Source: Apostichopus japonicus (Eukaryota > Echinodermata > Holothuroidea > Aspidochirotida > Stichopodidae). Taken from it: DNA of 64,000 nt. Where the stretch lies: positions 25,005,213-25,069,212 of the forward strand of contig NC_092574.1 in assembly GCF_037975245.1 (NCBI RefSeq). The letters are read 5' to 3'. Shown here piece after piece: positions 25,301 to 37,300 of this stretch. Both the position numbers and the translations under genes were made by a program. The notes below the pieces were generated by a model. That model did not search any database. It saw only the letters and a program-made list of their open reading frames with translations, and had not been told where the DNA came from. The stretch's first letter is position 1; each line of letters starts with the position of its first letter.

Positions 25301-28300
25301 ATTCACAGTGTCATTACCTCACGACGTTCGTTTTATGTATCTGTCTAATATAACTGTCGCACAGACTACGAACGATCACAGTATCATTACCTCACGACAC
25401 TAGTTTCATACATCTGTCTAATATAACTGTCGCACAGACTAAGAACGATCACAGTATCATTACCTCACGACACTAGTTTTATGTATCTGTCTAGTATAAC
25501 TGTCACACATACTACGAACATTCACAGTGTCATTACCTCACGACGTTCGTTTTATGTATCTGTCTAATATAACTGTCGCACAGACTACGAACGATCACAG
25601 TATCATTACCTCACGACACTAGTTTAATGCATCTGTCTAATATAACTGTCACACAGACTACGAACATTCACAGTGTCATTACCTCACGACGTTAGTTTTA
25701 TGCATCTGTCTAATATAACTGTCGCACAGACTACGAACGATGACATTATCATTACCTCACGACACTAGTTTTATACATCTGTCTAATATAACTGTCGCAC
25801 AGACTAAGAACGATCACAGTATCATTACCTCACGAAACTAGTTTTATACATCTGTCTAATATAACTGTCGCACAGACTACGAACGATCACAGTATCATTA
25901 CCTCACGACACTAGTTTAATGCATCTGTCTAATATAACTGTCACACAGACTACGAACATTCACAGTGTCATTACCTCACGACGTTAGTTTTATGTATCTG
26001 TCTAATATAACTGTACCACAGACTACGAACATTCACAGTATCATTACCTCACGACACTAGTTTTATGTATCTGTCTAATATAACTGTCGCACAGTATACT
26101 TACGTAGCCTTTCTCTTCTGGATGGTAGTTTAGCCTTTCTCTGGCCCATTGAGAGGTTTGGAGAGGCAGTATCTTCATCATCACCACTAGACGGTTCCTC
26201 TTGGATCCTCTTACTCCGATTACCCGGAGAAGCAGGGGTTTGTTGGAAACTAGTACCCTTTCGGAGAGGCGACCTCCTCTTCACATGTCGAGATGGGAGG
26301 CGAGAGAAACTGTCCTCGGTATCGGAGGAGGAGGAAGTGGATGAACTACTCAATTCATCATCTGCTCCAGAAAGAAATAATTTACGTCTATTATTAATCT
26401 TACTTGTGTTTTATGGCAAATGAATCTATTTCCAATGATTTGCACCAGGTTGGTAATACTGGTATAACAGCACAAGTATGATTACAACAGCATGAGTATG
26501 GTTACAACAACACGAGTATGGTTACAACTGCATGAGTATGGCTACAACATCATGAGTATGAGCATGGTTACAACAGCACAAGTATGATTACTACAGCATG
26601 AGTATGATTACAACAGCATGAGTATGAGCATGGTTACAACAGCATTAGTATGATTACAACAGCATGAATATGGTTACAACAGCACGAGTATGGTTACAAC
26701 AGCACAGGTATGGTTACAACAGCATGAGTATAATTACAAAAGCAAGAGCATGAGCACAAGGCTGTCAACATGAGTACAAGTATACAATATATACATTTAC
26801 TTCATTCCAAAGTTCACCGAATACAAATACAGGTATAAATCTATGACGGAGAGTACAGCAATGAGAGACTTCTATATTTAGAATACCACACGTAACAGTT
26901 TCTGCCTCTCAAACATGACAAAATTATAATGCTAAACTGTTTTCATAACCTAGTATAAACTCAACATCCATTTTAGCATAACTACACTGGAAGGGAGTGA
27001 GAAGGGAACAGGGGGAGTGGGAGGGGGAGGGGGAGGGGGATGGGGAAGGGGGAAACACAAGCACTAATAACAAAGAAGAACAATTGATCTCCGTCAAGTT
27101 TCATTTTACATCACCTGTTTGAGATCCAGAGTCTGACCCAGAATAGCTTTCTTCATCTGGAGATCTGGCTTCTTTGCCTAAGAATAGCCTCTTGGCGAGA
27201 CTCTTACGATACCAAGCCTTGGGGAATGCTAGCATCTCTGTCAGTCTTCTCATGTCATAGTGGAAGGATGCTGATCCCATATCACAGATGACTGTCAGGG
27301 ATAAGAGGGATAAGAGAGAAGGAGTATGCTCACTGTGTTATTACGATATGTCCACAAACACTAATTACCAACTTGAGCTTTACATTAATCCTTACTATAA
27401 GTTTTTTTGATTGGTTGTCTCCAAACTTCAACGAAAGCAGCATAAACATTAAATTTTGATAATAGAAGTTACTCTTTTTGACTTTGGTATTCAAGAATCT
27501 TTTTTTCGACCACTCACCAGAAAACTGATTGATGATAGTTCTAGCTGGTGACATGGGGGCTCCTGCAGGTGACCCATGGAAGAAAGAAACTCCAGCTATG
27601 TTGGGGAATTCCCTGCTCCGTTGCCTGGATATGTTGACCTTGACCAGGTTGACCTCTAATGAAAGAGCATTTCTGCTCATTGAAGCTGCGGCCTGGGGCT
27701 TGTCAGGCCCTCCTGAGGCATCTAAGATATGGAGTGAAAATGGCAGTCAAATTAAAGTCAACCTTTACATGTAAATATTCCTGGAATACCACATGAAGAA
27801 GTAGGACCGAATAGAAGCCGTAAGTTTATTGCTTAAAGGGGAAGGGGTGGTGGGAGGGAAGCAAATTTAAGTAATTGTATCAACTTTTCTGCTAACTCAT
27901 GATTATTTATACTTGGTTTATAAAACATTAGATCTATGTTGCTTTAGTTGATGATCTTATCCAGCATGGAGGGATCGATTGGACAGCAATACAAAAACAG
28001 CAATACAAATCTGCTTAAAATAGTTTATCTGAAGACTCCCAGTTCACCTTGCTCATTTCTGTCTCACTAACATTGCCACAACAATTTCTTCCAAAATTTT
28101 CAATGGTTCCAATGTTGTTCTAGCCATCAATGTCTCTCCTCTTTCCATTATTGTAAAACTGAATATGATAATCATGATTATGATTGCACTCTGCCTGAGG
28201 GTGGTTGCTGCTGTCGTTTTTCCCATTATTACATAAATTTGAATATGATAATCATGATGATGATTGCACTCTGCCTGAGGGTGGTTGCTGCTGTCTTTTT

Positions 28301-31300
28301 TCCTATTATTATATAATTGAATATGATAATCATGATGATGTTTGCACTGTCCCTGAGGGTGGTTGCTGCTGTCGCTTTTCCAATTATTACATAAAACTGA
28401 ATATGATAATCATGATGATGATTACACTATACCTGAGGGTGGTTGCTGCTGTGGCTTTTCCCATTATTACATAAATTTGAATATGATAATCATGATGATG
28501 ATTGCACTCTGCCTGAGGGTGGTTGCTGCTGTCTTTTTTCCTATTATTATATAATTGAATATGATAATCATGATGATGTTTGCACTGTCCCTGAGGGTGG
28601 TTGCTGCTGTCGCTTTTCCAATTATTACATAAAACTGAATATGATAATCATGATGATGATTACACTATACCTGAGGGTGGTTGCTGCTGTGGCTTTTCCC
28701 ATTATTACATAATTGAATATGTTTATCATGATGATGTTTGCATTCTCCCTGAGGGTGGTTGCTGCTGTCGCTTTTCCCATTATTACATAAAACTGAATAC
28801 GATAATCATGATGATGATTGCACTCTACCTGAGGGTGGTTGATACTGTCGCTTTTCCACTAATATAACTGTAAATGAAAAGTATGATTATGATTGCACTC
28901 TACCTGAGGGTGGTTGCTACTGTCGCTTTTCCACTATTATATAACTGTAAATGATAATCATGATGATGATTGCACTCTACCTGAGCATGGTTGCTACCGT
29001 CTTTTTTCCTATTATTATATAACTGAATATGATAGTCATGATGATGATTGCACTCTACCTGAGGGTGGTTGCTGCTGTCGTTGTTGCTGTTCCGTCACCT
29101 TCTGACTAAGATCCTTGCGAAACTGTTCACCGTAGGGATGAAAGACGACCAGAGAAAAGTTGGAAAGTACTATGGAGCAGTGAAGGCCAGAGTTGGCCGA
29201 CTTACGGGCATCCATCGAGTCATCCCCAGAGAACTGGCGTCTGCGGTTTGGACTGGTAAATCTTTCATCTGATGTCGGATATGAGAAAGACACATGCAAT
29301 GAGATGACCTTTCTCATACAAACACACATAGGCCAGAAAAATGGAGTTCATGGACTAGCTTTAGAAGAGATATTTAAATATCACACTGACAGATTATAGT
29401 ACAATTAAAGAGACTTTACAAAACTAACTTTTAACGTTTAAGACAAAAGGTATAAGTTGGGTCCATCGCTATATATAAAGGACATTTGTAGTTAGTGTAA
29501 ATGTTATTCTTGAACTTGCAGTGTGTTTCCCCAAGGATATATATGAAACTTCCATCCAAAAAATTATACTCATCTTTCTCTTTTAATTTTTACATATCTC
29601 CATCAACTTTATATAAAGTCAAGAGGTACGAAAAGTCAACGACTTGCACAGCTCAACGAAAGACAAATTAGCTATGAGTCCCTCAAGGTCTCATCTTTTT
29701 AATCTTCATATATTGTGGACCCTAGTAATAACTTAGCATGCACAGATCTGCTTCCAGCTGTACTGATTCAAGCACCTAAGCCATCATTTATGAACACTGC
29801 TTGCAACAAACATAACCTTCAAAAATCGGTGCAGCCAACCACTGATCAGCTGTCAGTAAAGGGTTTCTTTAAACACAGAGTTAATTTGAATATGTTGCAG
29901 ATCCTTTAAAAATCAGAGCTTTCCGTCCAGGTTGTACTTCTTTACCACTTCCAAGTTTTGAGAGAAAAACCTCTTTAAAGATCTGAGGGTCATCAATAAA
30001 GTGGCTGACCTACTTAGTCTAACACAGACCATTTTGGTTAGTTCCTCAGAAGCAATAGAAAATGTGATAATTTAAAACACTGGATTGACATTAAGGTCCG
30101 TACTGCAGAGACAATGTCATCGTTAGTTCAGCTTTAAAGGAGCATTAATAATAATAAATATAAACAGTTCTAATATAGCACAACTTACAATAAGTCTCGC
30201 CGCGCTGTATAAAAGAAAGTGAAAGATATGTACACAATATACAATAAGAGTAAACATAACGATTATAACAATGAAAACAGGTGTGTCTTCAAAACAGTTT
30301 TGAACATCTCCACAGACACAACATTCTTTATGTTGAGTGGGAGTTTATTCCAAAGGAGGGTTGAGGAGTACTGGAAAGATCGCTCGCCATAAGATTTAGT
30401 GGACGCAGGGTGCATAGAGAGCAATGATTGGGTGCTAGAGCGCAGACGGCGAGTTGGGGTATAACTTTGAACAAGTTCACCCAAGTAGTGTGGCGTAATA
30501 CCATGAATACATTTAAAGGTTAACAGGAGTACCTTGTAATCAATACGCAGTTTTCAAGGGATTCAAAATATTTTATATCTGAATATCCTGAAAACTGAAA
30601 TAGCAAATAGAAACATTATTAGTTTTTAAATATTTCTATTTTTTCTGGGCTAGAGCTAAGATTCTTCCTAAAGTCCTCCTCAACACTAAGTCTGAACAAT
30701 TCATCATTGGTATATATCGCGCGAAATGATTCCGGAGATTACAAACCTCCGACATCGTTCGAACCGTCGTCCACAAATTCTGTGGACGAGAATGATAGTT
30801 CGGTGCAGGGCAGCTGAAGGAGACATTCGACGCGAGAGGCAGGCAGACAAGTGAGATGAATGACGGAAGGCTGGACCAGGAAATAGACGATGACATCCAC
30901 CGGGAAGGTGGTATAATCGACTGCAGACGAGGACACCAGAGAGTTTGTGGAGGCATCAATGTCAGTCTCATCCTCCTTAGGATGAGATGGTTGACTCTCT
31001 GTTGGAAGGAATTTAAAATGATCTCATATTATTAACATCAACAACTGGTTTCGTGTTTTTTACAGTTATTTTATTCAAAACCTTTGAAAAGAAATAAGCT
31101 TTTTGGAAAGCAATTATTACAACTATTACAATGAGATTCAAGACATACCTTTAGATTCACTTCTCCTTAGATTTCATGGGGCTATGTTATACTGTCATTC
31201 ATAACATCCTATGACCATAGGGTCTTGCAGAATCAGTCATGAAAGCCAAACTACATGTGCTCAAGGGAAACACCAGAAAGATGCAAGCAGTGCATGCGGA

Positions 31301-34300
31301 TCACCACAGACAAATCTGTGATTTTATGGTTGCAGTTACCGTAGTGATACTTTACTGAAAGCTCATGTCATTCACCCAGCAGCCGGAAGTATACCGAGGG
31401 CAGTATTCATCACTTTTAACAACCTTGGGGTCTTACAGCATCCAATATTCATGAACGCCATACATTAAATGCTCTCAAGGGAAACAAACCGATAAGATGT
31501 AAGAAAAAGATCCCCATCAACCACAGACAAATCTGTCACTATGGTCACAGTTACCATGGCAATACTTACATACTAAATAATTTACAGTAGACTGTATTAT
31601 GGTGACAGCGATACCTGTAGGCTGCAATGAATGTACGGAAGGGTATTGGATGATAAAATAGATTAGCAGATTTCTTAACCCATTTGTAGACGACAAGGTA
31701 AGTTAAATTTCCATGGATCAGATCCATGGTCAGAACTGGATTTAGCAAATCATGGATAAGCCTTTCTCTATTAGCTTTGAAATTGAAACAGGCTTTGGAA
31801 GATGAATTTTAATAATTATGTAAACCAACCTGTTGGTGAGGTAGCATCTGCAGTATCCACAGCAGGAGGTATTACTTTCAGAGCCTGCTCCAAAAAGTCT
31901 AAGATACTGGTAGTAACAACAATTTCCTGTGCAAAAATGGAAGTAAACAAATAAATGAATGAATTATTTACAACAAAAACACTGATAAAGGAAGAGAATA
32001 ACAAAAGTGACTGAAATTACACGTTTATTATCATCAGCAAATCCCCCTCCCCCCCCCCATTTGCTAGAAGTCAAACAATGGTCTCTTATTTTCAACTTCA
32101 TCATGAAGCTTTTCCCTCTCCGAGACATTTCATGGTCTAAATCTGACTCGTCTCGATTTGTCTGTCTGTGAATAATGTCGAAGGTCAGAATTATGTAATA
32201 AGCTACTTCAAAAACTTTTAGGTAAGTTTAAGCAGACAAGAACATAGCGGGAATATTGATGATCTCCAAATTCCGTGCAGAGTAGAACATCATCAAAATC
32301 ATCAGAATTGCGTGACACAATTTAATGCAAATCAGATTCAAAGATTAACCTATTATTAAGTAGCTGTCTATCTCATCATTCAATGAAGAATACTGGTTTT
32401 CCGTTTAACAAACTTTCACTTTTAACTGACATAATTTGTAATAATTAATCATTAATTAATCATTTTTGCTTACATCTTCTGGTGATTTCATCTGCGCCCA
32501 GACATACATCAACCCTCTCTTCTGTTGTCCTGGATCTTGTCGAGGGTGGAGAGGGGAGGATGGAGGTGAGGTCGTTCTCGCTGACTGTGCAACGGCTGTT
32601 CTCTCCCCGGCCTGTTGGGAGCTGTAGTGTGCCTGATAGAAATATTCATTCGGGTAAATTATCAACTTACTACCATACTGTGAAGGGATCATGCTCGGAA
32701 GCAAACTGTTTTATTAACCTTGGAGTATCTGGTTGTATATTCACACCTTAATTTAATAACTCTCAGTGGCAGGTAGGACTTTGGAGCAGTTGTTATCGGT
32801 ATTCTTTTTTTATTGAAGTTTTACATGTTTGGATGAATGTATTCTAAAAATTATAATACCTTATTTCCCCTGGGCCATCTGACTGATCCCAGGAACCAGT
32901 CCCCCCTCCCCTATCCCTCTGATTAGGCCTGCTGATTCCCATCAGACTCATTCAAGTCACTACTCCAATGCTCCTTGTTAACTCTGTGAATTATTTTCTC
33001 TTGTCCACTTGAACTTATCACCACTTGATTAATAAATATATATATATATTTATATATTACGATGTTTCCGCAAGACTGCCTCAATGACTATTTTGAAAGA
33101 AAGCATGTCACAATTGCCTAAATTACACAATGGTACCTTTACATCCACTGACGGAATGGCAAAGAAAGTAATGCCTTGACGAGATTTGGGTTGGGTGGTA
33201 AATGCTGCGTCGGACCACATGGGTGTCTTTGACGTCCAAGTAGGCAGGGATCCAGATTTCTTATCCCCCGGTGGTCTGGCGAACAACATTTCTGGATTCT
33301 CGTCTGCCTTCTGATAACAGATAAAAGACAACTTTCCAGAGTCAATGTTTACGATGACGTCCAAGTCTAACTGAATGTCCGGTGCGACAGGTCCTGCCTC
33401 TGCCTCCGTTCCGGCATCCTCTTCTTCGTCGCCTGACAAACCAGACTGCCCATCATCTCTTAAACTTCTAGACAGCATCCTAGTAGGGGGTAAATCATTT
33501 CACAACAGTGGGAGGGTAAAGGAAAAGAGAAGGAAAGGGGAGGTCGCATGTCTCATAATGAATAAATAACTGAAAGGTTATGTTACAAAACTAAAACAGA
33601 GCATAACTTTACTAATGGATATTCAACAGTATGTCATACCAAAGTTTACATCTGCTTCAAGTCCGTTAGAATCATGGACTGACTAATTGATTGGTTTATT
33701 TATTTATTCATTCATGGATTGATTGGCTAATCTTCTGATAAACTCCAGCTACTGATACTAGCTAAAAGAGCATCATCAGTCTGAGCTGTTGTCTTTGGCT
33801 TTTTCTTGGAGGAGGAGGAGGAGAGGAGGAGGAGGGGGGAGGAGGAGGGGGAGGAGGAGGAGGAGGAGGAGGAGGAGGAGGAGGAGGAGGAGGAGGAGGA
33901 GGAGGAGGAGGAGGAGGAGGAGGAGGAGGAGGAGGAGGAGGAGGAGGAGGAGGAGGAGGGATGGGGGACACCAGCATTTGATGTATCATTGTCATATTTT
34001 ACAACAATTAAAGCCTTTGTCTTGAACTAATGAATATTCATCATAACAATTAATTCCCTCACCTGCCATCAGTGGCATCCCCTTCTGATTCCATGTCGCT
34101 TCCACTGGCGCTGTCCGACTCCTCGAACGTCTGCGAGGTCTGCAGCATGAACCGGCGTCTTCTGACCATCAGTTCCTCTTGGAAGCGTGATGGCTCACCA
34201 ATGGTCATGTTCAAATCTTTGGTCATGTTTCTGGTGTCCATGGCTACGCTGGACCGCTGCACCTTGCGTTCCGTCCACCAGGGTGGTCCGACCCTGTCCT

Positions 34301-37300
34301 TTGGTGTATAAGGGGTGGAGGGGCTGAAAGGGGCGGCATTCAAGACCTCCCGGAGATCTGGTGATTCAGTGGTTGATACAGCCCTCGGTCTTATAGTGGA
34401 GGAACTCTGTCTCAGCTGATAGAGTGTTTGTCTTCTTTCCGCTAGTTTCTTTCTGTGAGTCAAGAATCAAACACTAAAATAAACTACAAGATATCATATA
34501 GAAACTGTCATCTTGTCTTGTACAATTCAACCCTCCCACCCCTATATATATATATAAAAAGTCAAGCAACATGCTGTTTTAGATTGGCTTCTTACCCTGG
34601 AGTTTCATCTGTTGGAGTTAGTTTTTCTCCAGGTTCTCTCTTCTTCTTAAGAGCATCATCCCTTCGGGCCATCTGTTTACAAAAGAAAAAACATCTTAGA
34701 ACAAACTCATAAACAATAACTTATTATATCAAGTAAAATAATGCATTCAGACAAGCTTGGAACCTAAGTTCAATAGATCAATTCCTTTAGCGACTATGGA
34801 AGGGGTGGTACACACCATACTGACCTAAGCCATATTAATCCTATCTCCTTTATAACTCTGAATTATCTGATACTTCTAATCAGTAACACACACTACCCAT
34901 CACAAATTCATGCTGTTGTACTCATTCTCATGCTGTTGTACTCATAGTCATGCTGTTGTAATTGTACTCATGCTGTTGTGTGCATACTTATACTGTTGTG
35001 CTCCTTCTCATGTTGTTGTGCTCATACTCATGCTGTTGTACCCATACTCATGCTGTTGTACCCCTACTCATACTGTTGTACTCATACGGTTGTACTCATA
35101 CTCATGCTGTTGTACTCATGCTGTTGTACTCATGCTGTTGTACTCATACTCATGCTGTTGTACTTGTACTCATGCTATTGTACTTGTACTCATGCTGTTG
35201 TGTGCATACTTATACTGTTGTGTTCATACTCATACTGTTGTGCTCATACTCATTCTATTGTACTTGCACAAGTCTGACTGATAGGCAGCCTGCAATCATG
35301 TTATAACAAAATGGGTTCTTTTTCCTCTCAAATTGTTACCCTTTGCCAAAGACAAAAACATAGAATATTGATGTCTCAGTTTGTTTACTATGAGAAAAAC
35401 TTTGACCTAGGTAGAAGAAGAAGGCACTTTAATGTGTTTTCAAGAGATGCTTCACCATGATGACTAGTTCAGGGTCAAGACCAATGTCAGGCTTAATACT
35501 TTCAACATAAAACTTGAAATTATATTGATTTACACAATGTATTTAGTCAAAATTAATTCCTAAACATGAAGACAAATAAACCATTGTGAAACATTTTGGA
35601 ATAAAAAAAAAAATCAACAATTGACTTTCTTTACAACTAACCCTCTTTTCCCGTCTAGACTGCCCATTCTAACCTTCCACCCCCTCTCCTCCCTCTCCCC
35701 TCTCCCTCCCTCCATCCCTCCCTTCATCCCTCACTGTACACACATTGTCTGTTCTTACAACATACTTAATAGCAGTGTAGCATCCACATAGTACAAGCTA
35801 GACGTTCCCGAGATAATAAACTTGGGTTCACATACATTTCTGTTGTTTCATTTCGATGACATAGATTTGTGTAAAACAATAACCAACACTTCCACAACAC
35901 TCTCCCACTAAATATGCAAGTTTACAACATTTCTACATATAGTTAGATACAACTATAAATGCAGATGATACATACAGATTTCCCCATCTCCAATAGTTTC
36001 CTCCTCATCGCCCTCTTTGCATCCCGCTGTGCTTCGGCTTCGAGTTTAGCTAGTCTTTCCGTTTCTTCTTGTATTGTACCAGATTTAGCCCCTAACGTTC
36101 TGAGAGAGGAAATAATAATGTAGGTATTATTACCTATTATTATTATATCGAAAGACCCTTCCAAGTTTCTGAATTGTTTTGTAAAACACTAATTGTTTTG
36201 TTAAACACTCTTATCTCTACAAGCATTATGATTCTTTTAAAAAACAAATTATGGATTGAATCTAATTTTCCAATTCATCTTGTCAGCATTTCATACATAT
36301 ATATATATATATCTATATATATATATATATATATATATTTATAGTAATTAAGGAGAAAAAAGAAAAAACACAAATAAGTTTCAGATGTAGATCGTTATCT
36401 TTCATTAGCTTGTCAAGATATTGCTCAATATAACTGACATAATTATCAAATATCATCAGCTAAACCAACAGAGCTATCCAACCAACCCAAGATGGAGACT
36501 AAAGCTCTGACAACAATTATTTTTTCTCAAGTGGTGCCAAGAAAATCCTAGAGAAAATTTGCATACAATTTAAACATGTATCCCATATTGTTTGATATGA
36601 ACAAAATTATTCATAGGGAGTATGACCCATGTGGTCTGTCCCAACGATGTTCCTGCTGAGGTGTGGCAACGTAGGAAATTGTTTTGCACATCCAACTGTT
36701 CTATCTTGTAGGTATATGTATGTCACAAGAAGGGTTTGCTGAACCGTTTGGCTTTTACAGATGCTGACTTTTATATGGACCCCAGGTTGGGGATCATGGC
36801 CGTATGGCACTTATGTGCATGGGAGGTCAGTCAGGAATCATAGAGACTTCCATATTATTTAACCAAATATCACAACCCACAATGATTGAAAAGGCAAAAA
36901 GTTTGGAACTGAGAAGGGTTTCAAATCAGTAACATTGGGACACTCCTATGTTGAAACAACTGAGTCATCAGTTACCAGGAGTTATGGCCTATGGCTATAG
37001 CTACTACTTAGCTAAGGGTGTGGGTAAGTAGTTAACGCAACCATGCATACCATTTAACTGAAAGAGCACACCCACTGTTAATAGGGGCCCTAAAGGGGAT
37101 TCAAAATTTGAAATCAATGACCTCCGGTTTAAATACAGTTTGTATGCCCAACCCCGGCTCCTCAGATCAGAGGTGGAGAGGAGGGTGGGGAGGGGGAGGG
37201 GGTTAAGTCAAGAAAGTGCTGGTGTATATTAAGTTCAATACCAGCTTTCATTTTCTACCATAAGGGAAGAGATTTGTTTTTCTTGATCCTATAACTCTAG

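Noticed and set aside
28205-28867. Series of 88-89-residue repeat frames on the + strand
   Set aside because: Antisense readings of the exon 36 junction minisatellite.
33762-34030. Poly-Pro, poly-Arg and poly-Glu open frames
   Set aside because: Pure translation of the GGA/TCC tract.
34910-35306. Overlapping 99-123-residue frames rich in Cys, Tyr and Leu
   Set aside because: They exist only because an 18-bp repeat has no stop in three frames; no family motif.
36607-36810. 67-residue - strand frame in an intron
   Set aside because: No splice sites in phase and no recognisable family; likely chance.
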